Origin: Flavobacterium suncheonense GH29-5 = DSM 17707
Lineage (GTDB): Bacteria > Bacteroidota > Bacteroidia > Flavobacteriales > Flavobacteriaceae
Reading direction: 5' to 3'
NCBI RefSeq assembly: GCF_000430025.1
Contig: NZ_KE387020.1
Coordinates: 100,431 to 164,430 of the forward strand
Length of the DNA stretch: 64,000 bases
Positions 8,637 to 17,419 of this stretch are shown here, piece by piece. A program made the translations under genes and the position numbers. The notes under the pieces are model-generated. The model did not search any database. It had not been told where the DNA came from and was given only the letters and a program-made list of their open reading frames with translations. Positions within the stretch are counted from its first letter, which is position 1; every line of letters begins with the position of its first letter.

Positions 8637-10436
8637 TTAATCAATTTTGTAACGTTTTCTGTCGTTCTCGTTCAGGTAGATTTTACGCAAACGAAGTGAT
8701 TTTGGTGTTACCTCAACATATTCGTCTTTCTGAATGTATTCTAACGCTTCCTCTAAAGAGAATTTGATAGCCGGAACAATTCTGGTTTTATCATCCGCTC
8801 CAGCCGAACGGAAGTTGGTTAACTGTTTCGTTTTGGTGATGTTGATTACCATATCATCTCCACGAGAGTTCTCCCCTACTACCTGACCTTCGTAAACATC
8901 TTCATTCGGATCTACAAAGAATTTACCTCTTTCCTGCAATTTGTTGATAGAGTAAGGAATTGCTTTTCCGTTTTCCATGGAAATTAACGAACCATTGATA
9001 CGACCCGCAATTTCTCCTTTGTACGGTTGGTATTCCAAGAAACGGTGAGACATGATCGCTTCACCGGCAGTAGCGGTTAACAACTGGTTTCTCAAACCGA
9101 TGATCCCTCTGGAAGGAATGTTGAATTTGATAATCATACGTTCACCTCTTGGTTCCATGCTTAGCATTTCCCCTTTACGAACGGTTACGAATTCCACGGC
9201 TCTACCGGATACGTTTTCCGGCAAATCAATAGTTAATTCCTCAATTGGCTCACATTTTACACCGTCAATTTCTTTGATGATTACCTGTGGCTGACCAATT
9301 TGTAACTCGTATCCTTCACGACGCATGGTTTCAATTAAAACCGATAAGTGCAATACACCACGTCCGAAAACCATGAATTTATCAGCAGAATCGGTTTCAT
9401 TAACACGTAAGGCTAAGTTTTTCTCCAACTCTTTCATTAAACGGTCTTTTACGTGACGAGACGTAACAAACTTACCTTCTTTACCAAAGAACGGCGAATC
9501 GTTAATCGTGAACAGCATGCTCATGGTTGGCTCGTCAATAGCAATGGATGCTAATGCTTCCGGGTTTTCGAAATCTGCAACCGTATCACCGATTTCAAAA
9601 CCTTCTAAACCAACAATCGCACAAATATCTCCGGCTTTTACACTTTCTACTTTTTTACGACCTAAACCGTCAAAAGTGTGTAATTCTTTAATTTTAGATT
9701 TGATGATTTTCCCGTCGCGTTTTACCAACGAAATGTTCTGACCTTCTTTCAGTTCGCCTCTTTGCAAACGACCGATGGCGATACGTCCAGTAAACGATGA
9801 GAAATCCAAAGAAGTAATCAGCATCTGAGGGGTTCCTTCCGATACTTTTGGCGCCGGAATGTGTTCCAATACCATATCCAATAACGGCTCGATGTTTTCC
9901 GTTTGGTTTTTCCAGTCGGTAGACATCCAGTTGTTTTTAGCGGAACCGTAAACGGTTGGGAAGTCCAACTGCCACTCTTCTGCTCCTAATTCGAACATTA
10001 AGTCGAATACTTTTTCATGTACTTCTTCCGGAGTACAGTTTTCTTTGTCCACTTTATTTACCACCACACATGGTTTTAACCCTAAATCGATCGCTTTCTG
10101 CAATACGAAACGGGTTTGCGGCATCGGACCTTCAAAAGCATCCACTAACAATAAAACACCGTCGGCCATGTTTAACACACGCTCAACTTCACCACCGAAA
10201 TCGGCGTGACCCGGAGTATCGATAATATTAATTTTGGTTCCTTTGTAAGTAACGGAAACGTTCTTGGAAACGATAGTAATTCCACGCTCTCTCTCAAGAT
10301 CGTTGTTGTCTAATATTAAATCGCCAGTGTTCTCGTTGTCACGGAACAATTGGCAATGATACATGATTTTGTCTACCAGAGTAGTTTTACCGTGGTCTAC
10401 GTGGGCAATAATCGCGATGTTTCTAATTGAAGTCAT
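8637..10436 (-). CDS. typA: Ribosome-associated translational GTPase TypA/BipA
   Basis: 599 residues, the usual length of TypA/BipA. The GTPase domain shows AHVDHGKTTLVDK (G1, residues 10-22), RGITI (switch I), DTPGHADFGGE (G3) and NKVDKENC (G4). Domain II, the EF-G-like domains III and V and the BipA-specific C-terminal domain (PYKGEIAGRINGSLISMENG, NFRSAGADDKTRI) follow. TypA binds the 70S ribosome and is linked to 50S assembly and growth under stress or cold. The gene stands alone, with its own TACTTTTG promoter box upstream. Confidence 0.98.
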   Translation of the reverse strand: MTSIRNIAIIAHVDHGKTTLVDKIMYHCQLFRDNENTGDLILDNNDLERERGITIVSKNVSVTYKGTKINIIDTPGHADFGGEVERVLNMADGVLLLVDAFEGPMPQTRFVLQKAIDLGLKPCVVVNKVDKENCTPEEVHEKVFDLMFELGAEEWQLDFPTVYGSAKNNWMSTDWKNQTENIEPLLDMVLEHIPAPKVSEGTPQMLITSLDFSSFTGRIAIGRLQRGELKEGQNISLVKRDGKIIKSKIKELHTFDGLGRKKVESVKAGDICAIVGLEGFEIGDTVADFENPEALASIAIDEPTMSMLFTINDSPFFGKEGKFVTSRHVKDRLMKELEKNLALRVNETDSADKFMVFGRGVLHLSVLIETMRREGYELQIGQPQVIIKEIDGVKCEPIEELTIDLPENVSGRAVEFVTVRKGEMLSMEPRGERMIIKFNIPSRGIIGLRNQLLTATAGEAIMSHRFLEYQPYKGEIAGRINGSLISMENGKAIPYSINKLQERGKFFVDPNEDVYEGQVVGENSRGDDMVINITKTKQLTNFRSAGADDKTRIVPAIKFSLEEALEYIQKDEYVEVTPKSLRLRKIYLNENDRKRYKID

Positions 10437-10454
10437 ATACTAATTTTGAAGGTG

Positions 10455-10462
10455 CAAAAGTA
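10455..10462 (-). promoter_or_regulatory. -7 promoter element of typA
   Basis: On the minus strand the sequence reads TACTTTTG, a perfect match to the Bacteroidota -7 consensus TAnnTTTG, 18 bases before the typA start codon. The -33 region is only T-rich. Confidence 0.6.
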
Positions 10463-10528
10463 CAACTATTTTTTGGATTAAAAAGACTAATTATGAAGTA
10501 GTTAGCAAATTTTAATCATTGAACAATA

Positions 10529-10554
10529 CAAAAAAAGCCCTCAGAATGAGAGCT
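10529..10554 (-). terminator. Terminator of rpsT
   Basis: On the minus strand AGCTCTCA-TTC-TGAGGGCT forms an 8-bp stem (one G-U pair) followed by seven T, 25 bases after the rpsT stop codon. Confidence 0.9.
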
Positions 10555-10579
10555 TTAGTATTTTGCAGGAAACGCACTA

Positions 10580-10831
10580 CTATAAAGAAGCTACGTGTCT
10601 TGTTAATTTAGATTTTAAGTTCGAAGCTTTGTTAGCGTGAATGATGTTTTTCTTCGCTAATTTGTCAATCATAGAGATAACTGTAGATAATTTTGCAGCT
10701 GCCTCAGATTTGTCAGTCGCTAAACGGATCGCTTTGATAGCGTTACGTGTAGTTTTGTGTTGGTATCTGTTTAATACTCTTTTTTTCTCGTTGCTTCTAA
10801 TTCTTTTTAAAGCTGACTTATGATTTGCCAT
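10580..10831 (-). CDS. rpsT: 30S ribosomal protein S20
   Basis: 83 residues, highly basic, with the diagnostic opening MANHKSALKRIRSNEKKR and the helical hairpin of S20 (NRYQHKTTRNAIKAIR, KLSTVISMIDKLAKKNIIHANKA). S20 binds 16S rRNA early in 30S assembly. The 5' leader of roughly 150 bases between the tRNA pair and this start is longer than usual and could hold an autoregulatory structure, but I see no clear one. It ends at its own terminator. Confidence 0.98.
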   Translation of the reverse strand: MANHKSALKRIRSNEKKRVLNRYQHKTTRNAIKAIRLATDKSEAAAKLSTVISMIDKLAKKNIIHANKASNLKSKLTRHVASL

Positions 10832-10987
10832 TGTAATCTTTTTTTAATTGTAATAATTATTTTAAACTATTAGTTAAAAAAGAAAAACCTCCCACAATTG
10901 TAAACAATCACTTTGGTTTTAACTAATAAAATAAAAACCCGAGACACTGAATTTTTATTTCATAAAACTATTTCACAACTAATCTTG

Positions 10988-11059
10988 TAGCCCGTAGGGG
11001 AATCGAACCCCTCTTACCAGGATGAAAACCTGGCGTCCTAACCGATAGACGAACGGGCC
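10988..11059 (-). tRNA. tRNA-Glu (anticodon TTC), copy 2 in transcription order
   Basis: 72 bases on the minus strand. The acceptor stem is GGCCCGT / ACGGGCT with discriminator A; the anticodon arm is CCAGG-TTTTCAT-CCTGG, giving anticodon TTC (Glu); the T arm is GGGG-TTCGATT-CCCC. No CCA is encoded. It is identical over the mature part to the copy 28 bases upstream. Confidence 0.97.
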
Positions 11060-11087
11060 AAAACCTTGTAACCCAATTTCAATAAAG

Positions 11088-11159
11088 TAGCCCGTAGGGG
11101 AATCGAACCCCTCTTACCAGGATGAAAACCTGGCGTCCTAACCGATAGACGAACGGGCC
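11088..11159 (-). tRNA. tRNA-Glu (anticodon TTC), copy 1 in transcription order
   Basis: 72 bases on the minus strand with the same cloverleaf as its neighbour (anticodon loop TTTTCAT). It lies directly behind a near-perfect promoter, and the pair is probably one transcript processed into two tRNAs. Confidence 0.97.
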
Positions 11160-11182
11160 TTCTTTTTTCTTTATTGCGGTTG

Positions 11183-11212
11183 CAAAAATACAACTAATTT
11201 CTATTCCTGCAA
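11183..11212 (-). promoter_or_regulatory. Promoter of the tRNA-Glu pair
   Basis: On the minus strand TTG, 19 bases, then TATTTTTG: the exact Bacteroidota layout (-33 TTG, -7 TAnnTTTG). The -7 box lies 23 bases before the first tRNA. Confidence 0.85.
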
Positions 11213-11239
11213 CACTTCAAACAAAAAAAATATCTTTTT

Positions 11240-12718
11240 TTAATAGGCCTTAGCAAAAAGCACTCTTCCGGAGGACGGTTTACCTGTAAACACACAGCTT
11301 CCCGCTTCTTCTTTTCGGTCCAGAGCGATACAGCGAATGGTCGCTTTTGTAAGTTCTTTTATCTTTTCTTCAGTCTCCGGCGTACCATCCCAATGTGCGG
11401 AAATGAAACCGGTTTTATTTTCTAAAACGTCCTGGAATTCTTCAAACGAATTTACTTCTGTGATGTGTGCATTTCTGTATTCCAAAGCCTTGCTAAACAA
11501 GTCGCTCTGAATTTGCTCCAATAAATTCTGCAAATAGGTTACAATTCCGTCTTTCGAAACCGTTTCTTTGCTTAATGTATCGCGGCGGGCCACTTCATAG
11601 GTTCCGTTTTCCAAATCATTCGGACCAATCGCCAGACGCACCGGAACCCCTTTCAGTTCCCACTCGGCAAACTTAAAGCCTGGTTTTTGGGTATCTCTGT
11701 TATCGTATTTCACAGAAACACCGACTTTACGCAAGTCTTTCATCAACTCATTTACCTGAGCCGAAATCGCATCCAGTTGCTCATCGGTTCTGTGAATCGG
11801 TACGATTACCACCTGGATTGGTGCTAAATTCGGAGGCAACACCAAACCGTTATCATCGGAATGTGTCATCACTAACGCTCCCATCAAACGGGTGGAAACT
11901 CCCCAAGATGTTCCCCAAACGTGTTCCTGTTTTCCTTCTTTATTGGCAAATTTCACGTCAAAAGCTTTGGCAAAATTCTGCCCTAAGAAGTGCGAGGTTC
12001 CAGCCTGAAGTGCTTTTCCGTCCTGCATCAACGCTTCGATACAATAGGTCTCTTCCGCGCCGGCAAAACGCTCGGTTTCGGTTTTCACCCCTTTCACTAC
12101 CGGAATCGCCATGAAATTTTCCACAAAATCCGCATAGACATTCATCATTTGTACGGATTCTTCAATAGCTTCCTGTTTCGTCGCGTGAGCGGTGTGCCCT
12201 TCCTGCCATAAAAATTCCGCTGTACGCAGGAACAAACGGGTACGCATTTCCCAACGCACCACATTCGCCCATTGATTAATCAACAACGGTAAATCTCTGT
12301 AGGATTGCACCCAACCTTTATAAGTAGACCAGATAATCGCCTCACTGGTCGGACGCACGATTAATTCTTCTTCTAATTTCGCATTCGGATCTACGATAAG
12401 TTTGCCTTTGTTTTCCTCATCGGTTTTTAAACGGTAATGCGTAACAATAGCACATTCTTTAGCGAATCCTTCGGCGTTTTTTTCTTCAGCCTCAAACATA
12501 CTCTTGGGCACGAACAAGGGGAAATACGCATTACTGTGACCGGTTTCTTTAAACATACGGTCTAATTCTTTCTGCATTTTTTCCCAGATTGCATAGCCGT
12601 ACGGTTTGATTACCATACAACCTCTTACGCCTGAGTTTTCCGCTAAATCTGCTTTCACGACCAATTCATTATACCATTTGGAATAATCTTCTGATCTTTT
12701 TGTTAAGTTTTTACTCAT
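11240..12718 (-). CDS. proS: Prolyl-tRNA synthetase (archaeal/eukaryal type)
   Basis: Start chosen at the ATG that gives [20 protein letters not shown], the normal N-terminus; the frame extends 57 bases further without similarity to the family. The 492-residue protein lacks the bacterial INS editing insertion and has class II motifs: motif 1 around [14 protein letters not shown], motif 2 [29 protein letters not shown] and motif 3 [20 protein letters not shown]. The anticodon-binding domain ([10 protein letters not shown]) and a C-terminal ProS-C domain ([20 protein letters not shown]) follow. It charges tRNA-Pro in the cytoplasm. Confidence 0.97.
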   Translation of the reverse strand: MSKNLTKRSEDYSKWYNELVVKADLAENSGVRGCMVIKPYGYAIWEKMQKELDRMFKETGHSNAYFPLFVPKSMFEAEEKNAEGFAKECAIVTHYRLKTDEENKGKLIVDPNAKLEEELIVRPTSEAIIWSTYKGWVQSYRDLPLLINQWANVVRWEMRTRLFLRTAEFLWQEGHTAHATKQEAIEESVQMMNVYADFVENFMAIPVVKGVKTETERFAGAEETYCIEALMQDGKALQAGTSHFLGQNFAKAFDVKFANKEGKQEHVWGTSWGVSTRLMGALVMTHSDDNGLVLPPNLAPIQVVIVPIHRTDEQLDAISAQVNELMKDLRKVGVSVKYDNRDTQKPGFKFAEWELKGVPVRLAIGPNDLENGTYEVARRDTLSKETVSKDGIVTYLQNLLEQIQSDLFSKALEYRNAHITEVNSFEEFQDVLENKTGFISAHWDGTPETEEKIKELTKATIRCIALDRKEEAGSCVFTGKPSSGRVLFAKAY

Positions 12719-12819
12719 TTTAAATACTTTGGCACAAATATTGTTTAACTTATCTTTGATAAAATAGTTCGACAAAACTAACTATTTTTGTTATGTCCAA
12801 CAATAAAAAAACCAGCGAT

Positions 12820-13845
12820 ATGAAAACTAATTACCTATCCGGCCGAAAATTATCCATTTATACACTATTTGGATTAGTAGGACTTTTGGCTTCTTCCTGT
12901 GGTTCGTACCAGAATTCATCGTACTATGACAATGATGGTGTTTACGGTTCCGACAGACCCCGAACAGAAACGGTAAACAAATACAGCGAAGAAAATATGG
13001 CACAGGCCAATAAATACAAAGAATTTTTCGGTTCCTACCGCGATGAATATCCAGAAAACAACGAAGTCTTTACAGATGTGGAAGGCTATACTTCTCAAAA
13101 TAACGATTCTACAAAAGTAGCCAATAAAAGCTATGCCGGATGGGGTGAAAACTCCGATAACGTTACAATCAATGTTTACTCCAATGATTATTGGGGCGGA
13201 TGGTACACGCCTTACTGGGGGTGGAATTCCTGGTACTCCCCAAGATGGAGCTGGGGATGGGGCTGGAACTCTTACTACGGAAGTTACTGGAATGTTGGAT
13301 GGGGATGGAACTATCCTTACTACGGATGGGGTTGGTACTCACCTTATTACTACGGATATTACGGTCCGGGATGGAGCTGGTACAATCATTACCATGGTTA
13401 CTACAGAGATGTAGCATACAATGGCGGAACAAGAGGACGATACTATAACGGCAATGGCAACTATTACAGAAACGCCGGCAACGGAAGAAGTTCTGCCATA
13501 GGTGCTCCGCGTAGTGCACAGCCGAGAAGTACTTTTGCTAACCCGAGAAGCAGTCAATACCAAAACGATACGCCAAGACCAACCTTTTCTAATCCTCGCG
13601 GAAGTGAAGGCAATCAGGGTTCCGGTTCGCCTAGAATAAATACTCCGAGAAGCAACGAACCTAAAAGCACTCCCAGAACTTACAGTGAACCCAGAAGTTC
13701 TTCTCCCAGAAGTTACAGTGAACCTAGAAGTTCTTCACCAAGAAGTTACAGCGCTCCAAGTTCCGGTGGATATTCCAGCCCTAGAAGTTCTGGTTCTTCC
13801 GGTGGCGGAAGTTATGGCGGCGGTCGCTCAGGCGGCAGAAGATAA
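12820..13845 (+). CDS. Aromatic- and Pro-Arg-Ser-rich lipoprotein
   Basis: I chose the ATG at 12820, not 12793. A TATTTTTG promoter box at 12783-12790 leaves no room for a leader before 12793, and 12820 opens a normal lipoprotein signal (SIYTLFGLVGLLASSC). The mature protein has an acidic N-terminal part, then about 80 residues very rich in Trp, Tyr and Gly (WGGWYTPYWGWNSW). The C-terminus is built from imperfect PRSSSPRSYSEPRS-like repeats and ends in a Gly/Ser tail. No enzymatic domain is visible. It is likely anchored in the outer membrane as a structural or surface-exposed protein. Related flavobacterial proteins carry uninformative names. Confidence 0.75.
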   Translation: MKTNYLSGRKLSIYTLFGLVGLLASSCGSYQNSSYYDNDGVYGSDRPRTETVNKYSEENMAQANKYKEFFGSYRDEYPENNEVFTDVEGYTSQNNDSTKVANKSYAGWGENSDNVTINVYSNDYWGGWYTPYWGWNSWYSPRWSWGWGWNSYYGSYWNVGWGWNYPYYGWGWYSPYYYGYYGPGWSWYNHYHGYYRDVAYNGGTRGRYYNGNGNYYRNAGNGRSSAIGAPRSAQPRSTFANPRSSQYQNDTPRPTFSNPRGSEGNQGSGSPRINTPRSNEPKSTPRTYSEPRSSSPRSYSEPRSSSPRSYSAPSSGGYSSPRSSGSSGGGSYGGGRSGGRR

Positions 13846-13856
13846 CATATATTTTT

Positions 13857-13890
13857 CCCAAGTCTGACTTTTTAAGACTTGGGATTTTTA
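13857..13890 (+). terminator. Terminator after the lipoprotein gene
   Basis: CCCAAGTCT ... AGACTTGGG stem with a T-rich tail, 12 bases after the stop codon. The next gene begins only 28 bases later. Confidence 0.8.
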
Positions 13891-13917
13891 TTGTACCATT
13901 GAAAAAAAACACACATC

Positions 13918-15477
13918 ATGAAAAAATACTTACTTTCAGCATTAATACTGGTTTCAGGAGGCAGCGCCATCGCTCAGCAAACCACTCCTTCAGATGCCTT
14001 GCGCTATGCCGTTACCGATTTAAACGGAACAGCGCGTTTTAGAGGATTAAGCGGTGCTTTTGGAGCAGTAGGCGGCGATTTATCGGCTATCAACATCAAC
14101 CCTGCCGGTTCTGCTATTTTCAATTACAATTCCGCGACGGGAACGCTTGGTGTTTTTAATAGTAAGAACAATTCCAACTATTTCGGAACGACTTCATCTG
14201 ATTCCGAAAGTATCTTCGACATCAATCAGTTAGGGGCTGTATTTGTTTTTAAAGACAGTGGTAAAAGCGACTGGAAAAAAATTGCCGTAGCCTTTAATTA
14301 CGAAGTAAATAACAATTTTGACAACAGTTATTACTCCAGAGGAACCAATCCAACTACCTCAATAGGGAATTACTTTTTAAACTTTGCCAATTTCGGAAAC
14401 AACGGAAATATATTTCCTATAGATTTGATGGAAACCCAAGCGGGAGAAACCGTTTCAGACCTTTACAGCTATTTGGCTTCACTATCCAATGGTTTTGCAG
14501 CGCAGCAAGCTATGTTGGGATATCGGGCTTTTCTTTATGATTACAATGACGGAACAGGCACAACACCTAACACTCCTCCTTTTTACCAATCGAATATTCC
14601 TCCGGGTAGTTTCTATCAGGAAAACAGTGTGGTAACGGAAGGCTATAACGGAAAAATCACAGCCAACGTGGCGGCACAATATCAGGACAAATTATACATT
14701 GGACTTAATCTGAATGCTCATTTTACCGATTTCCGGAAAAGTTCATCCGTTTACGAACGCAACAGCAACAACCCTGCTCTTGGTGTACAGGAAATTCGGT
14801 TTGACAACGATTTGTATACCTATGGTGGCGGATTCTCGTTCAACTTAGGGGTGATTGCTAAATTTTCAGATTCGTTCCGGGGTGGTTTGGCTTATGAATC
14901 GCCTACCTGGTACCGCCTGAATGATGAATTAACACAACGATTAGTTGCTGTGAGTACTGATGGTGCCAATGTTTTTACCGATGTTGTCGATCCGGGTATC
15001 GTGAATATTTACGAACCATATAAAATTCAGACGCCCGGAAAATTCACCGGAAGTTTGGCTTATATTTTTGGCAAAAACGGTTTAATCAGTTTTGATTATG
15101 CGATTAAGGATTACAGCAATACGCAGTTCCGACCAAAAAGAGAAAGTCTTTTCAGGGATTTAAATGCTGTAATGGCTGACGAACTTACCACCGCCAACGA
15201 ATACCGCATTGGTGCGGAATACAAAATCAAACAAGCCAGCTTGCGCGCCGGTTACCGCTTTGAAGAAAGCCCATACAAAAACGGAAAAACCGTTGGCGAT
15301 TTAACCGGTTATACAGCAGGTTTAGGCTACAACTTTAAAGGTTCCCGTTTGGATTTAGCTTATTCGTTCTCGAAACGCGACTCAGAATTGCCGTTTATGT
15401 CTTCCGGGATGACGGATGCCGCTAAAATAAGTTCTAAAAACAACAACATATTGCTATCGTACACGATTGATTTTTAA
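13918..15477 (+). CDS. FadL/OmpP1/TodX-like outer membrane transport protein
   Basis: 519 residues. A signal peptide (MKKYLLSALILVSGGSAIAQ) is followed by the family hallmark near the mature N-terminus: 'ARFRGLSGAFGAVGGDLSAI' and NINPAGSAIF, with the NPA loop of the FadL hatch. The remainder is a predicted beta barrel ending in LLSYTIDF, with a terminal Phe suited to BAM recognition. FadL-like porins pass hydrophobic molecules across the outer membrane. Flavobacterial members are sometimes labelled hemin receptors, which I cannot support from sequence. A strong terminator follows. Confidence 0.88.
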   Translation: MKKYLLSALILVSGGSAIAQQTTPSDALRYAVTDLNGTARFRGLSGAFGAVGGDLSAININPAGSAIFNYNSATGTLGVFNSKNNSNYFGTTSSDSESIFDINQLGAVFVFKDSGKSDWKKIAVAFNYEVNNNFDNSYYSRGTNPTTSIGNYFLNFANFGNNGNIFPIDLMETQAGETVSDLYSYLASLSNGFAAQQAMLGYRAFLYDYNDGTGTTPNTPPFYQSNIPPGSFYQENSVVTEGYNGKITANVAAQYQDKLYIGLNLNAHFTDFRKSSSVYERNSNNPALGVQEIRFDNDLYTYGGGFSFNLGVIAKFSDSFRGGLAYESPTWYRLNDELTQRLVAVSTDGANVFTDVVDPGIVNIYEPYKIQTPGKFTGSLAYIFGKNGLISFDYAIKDYSNTQFRPKRESLFRDLNAVMADELTTANEYRIGAEYKIKQASLRAGYRFEESPYKNGKTVGDLTGYTAGLGYNFKGSRLDLAYSFSKRDSELPFMSSGMTDAAKISSKNNNILLSYTIDF

Positions 15478-15500
15478 TCTTAGCGTATGTTTCAAGACAA

Positions 15501-15528
15501 ACCGTTCCGCAAGGAGCGGTTTTTTTTA
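15501..15528 (+). terminator. GNRA-capped terminator
   Basis: ACCGTTCC-GCAA-GGAGCGGT followed by eight T, 23 bases after the FadL-like gene. Confidence 0.9.
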
Positions 15529-15546
15529 TGCCTGAACGTTTGCCTC

Positions 15547-15618
15547 TAGCCCCGACAGCAGTGGCATCCTTTTACTTTTTGACTAAAAAAAGGAAAAGAT
15601 AAAACGGATGGCGGGACC
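15547..15618 (+). repeat. REP-like intergenic element, copy A
   Basis: Begins TAGCCCCGACAGCAGTGGCA, continues with TCCTTTT and an internal complementary pair, and ends in GATAAAACGGATGGCGGGAC. The same start and end blocks recur at 34429-34510 (plus) and 48055-48109 (minus). Confidence 0.75.
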
Positions 15619-15706
15619 AAACCCTTAAAAAATTCCCAAACGATGGTGCTCCTAATTATAAAAAGCGTAATTTTGCGCACTTTCTTAAAATAAGTTTCGT
15701 AAAGAT

Positions 15707-17008
15707 ATGAGAACCAAGTCGTTAAAGAAAAACAAAATTAATGTAATCACCCTGGGATGTTCCAAAAACACCTATGACAGTGAAGTATTGATGGGACAGC
15801 TGAAAGCCAATGGCAAAGAGGTAGTTCACGAGCAGGAAGGCAACATCGTGGTGATTAACACTTGTGGTTTTATCGACAACGCCAAAGAGGAATCGGTGAA
15901 TACGATTTTGGAATATGCCGATAAAAAAGAACAGGGCTTAGTGGACAAAGTTTTCGTAACCGGCTGTTTGAGCGAGCGTTACCGTCCGGACTTAGAGAAA
16001 GAAATCCCGAACGTAGACCAATATTTCGGCACTACGGAATTGCCTTTATTATTAAAAGCTTTAGGCGCAGATTACAAACACGAGTTGATCGGTGAGCGTT
16101 TGACGACGACTCCGAAAAACTATGCCTATTTAAAAATATCGGAAGGTTGCGACCGTCCGTGCAGTTTTTGTGCGATTCCTTTGATGCGCGGGAAACACGT
16201 TTCGACACCGATTGAAAATCTGGTAATTGAAGCGGAAAAATTAGCGAAAAACGGCGTGAAAGAATTAATTCTTATCGCTCAGGATTTAACCTATTACGGT
16301 TTAGACTTATACAAAAAGAGAAATTTAGCCGAGCTTTTGGAAGCTTTGGTAAAAGTGGAAGGCATCGAGTGGATTCGATTGCATTATGCTTTCCCTACCG
16401 GTTTTCCGATGGAAGTATTGGAACTGATGAAGCGCGAGCCGAAAATCTGTAATTATATCGACATTCCGTTACAACATATTGCCGATAACGTATTGAAATC
16501 AATGCGTCGTGGCACAACATACGAGAAGACTACGAAGTTGTTGAAAGAATTCCGTGCTGCGGTTCCGGAAATGGCGATCCGTACGACTTTGATTGTGGGG
16601 TATCCAGGTGAAACGGAAGAAGATTTCCAGATCCTGAAAAACTGGGTGGAAGAAATGCGTTTCGAGCGTTTGGGCTGTTTTACCTATTCGCACGAAGAAA
16701 ACACACACGCCTACAGTTTAGTGGATGATGTACCGGAGGAAGTGAAACAAGCACGTGCTGCTGAAATCATGGACATTCAGGCGCAGATTTCCTGGGATTT
16801 GAATCAGGAGAAAATCGGACAGACTTTTAAATGTATCATCGACCGCAAAGAAGGACAATATTTTATCGGAAGAACCGAATTTGACAGCCCGGATGTGGAC
16901 AACGAAGTATTGATTGACGCTTCCAAATTCTACTTAAAAACCGGTGATTTTGTAAATGTTTCGATTATCGATGCCACCGAATTTGACTTGTACGGTGAGC
17001 CGGTTTAA
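15707..17008 (+). CDS. rimO: Ribosomal protein S12 methylthiotransferase RimO
   Basis: 433 residues. The N-terminal MTTase domain has conserved cysteines C18 (LGCSKN), C53 (NTCGF) and C87 (TGCLSERY), which bind the auxiliary 4Fe-4S cluster. The radical SAM motif is C148-X3-C152-X2-C155 (GCDRPCSFCAIP). A TRAM domain is at the C-terminus (GQTFKCIIDRKEGQYFIGRTEFDSP). RimO adds a methylthio group to the conserved Asp of ribosomal protein S12. RimO rather than MiaB is indicated by the GCSKN and IPLMRGKH wording and the DSPDVDNEV end. A TAATTTTG box at 15668-15675 is a candidate promoter. Confidence 0.96.
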   Translation: MRTKSLKKNKINVITLGCSKNTYDSEVLMGQLKANGKEVVHEQEGNIVVINTCGFIDNAKEESVNTILEYADKKEQGLVDKVFVTGCLSERYRPDLEKEIPNVDQYFGTTELPLLLKALGADYKHELIGERLTTTPKNYAYLKISEGCDRPCSFCAIPLMRGKHVSTPIENLVIEAEKLAKNGVKELILIAQDLTYYGLDLYKKRNLAELLEALVKVEGIEWIRLHYAFPTGFPMEVLELMKREPKICNYIDIPLQHIADNVLKSMRRGTTYEKTTKLLKEFRAAVPEMAIRTTLIVGYPGETEEDFQILKNWVEEMRFERLGCFTYSHEENTHAYSLVDDVPEEVKQARAAEIMDIQAQISWDLNQEKIGQTFKCIIDRKEGQYFIGRTEFDSPDVDNEVLIDASKFYLKTGDFVNVSIIDATEFDLYGEPV

Positions 17009-17033
17009 TACTTTTCGACAGTAATCAGAACAG

Positions 17034-17064
17034 AAATCCTTACTTTTCAGTGAGGATTTTTTTT
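17034..17064 (+). terminator. Terminator of rimO
   Basis: AAATCCTTAC / GTGAGGATTT, a 10-bp stem with one T-G pair, followed by a T-run. Confidence 0.85.
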
Positions 17065-17141
17065 ATTTCCAACACCATTTAACCTCGTAACACTGCTTTT
17101 TTATTAGTAACTTTAAGTGTGAAATTTTAAAATTCAGTAGT

Positions 17142-17378
17142 ATGATAACCAAGCATCCCATTTATCAGGACTTTCCTGAATATGCAGACAAAATTAAAGA
17201 CTTGTATCACCACAATGATGAATTTCAGGTTTTATTGCATTCCTACACGGAGTTAGATGACAAAATTTATAAAATTGAAACCGATCAGGAACTTGCAATG
17301 GATGATGAGTTGTCGCAGCTGAGAAAGGACCGCGTGTTTTTGAAGGACATGATTTACAATTATCTGCAACAGAATTAA
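17142..17378 (+). CDS. YdcH-like (DUF465) small coiled-coil protein
   Basis: 78 residues, predicted to be almost entirely helical. The pattern 'FPEYADKIKDLYHHNDEFQV' followed by LDDKIYKIE and then RKDRVFLKDMIYNYL matches the DUF465/YdcH family of short helical-hairpin proteins of unknown function. No signal peptide. It stands alone between two terminators, so it has its own promoter. Confidence 0.85.
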   Translation: MITKHPIYQDFPEYADKIKDLYHHNDEFQVLLHSYTELDDKIYKIETDQELAMDDELSQLRKDRVFLKDMIYNYLQQN

Positions 17379-17382
17379 AAAT

Positions 17383-17410
17383 AAAAACCGCCTTTTTAGG
17401 CGGTTTTTTT
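17383..17410. terminator. Bidirectional terminator
   Basis: AAAACCGCC-TTTTTA-GGCGGTTTT with A and T runs on the two sides, between the convergent ydcH-like and carboxylase genes. Confidence 0.9.
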
Positions 17411-17419
17411 GTATTAAAA

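Noticed and set aside
13918..15477. A hemin receptor
   Set aside because: The NPA-type FadL signature is clear, but no TonB box, plug or heme motif is visible.
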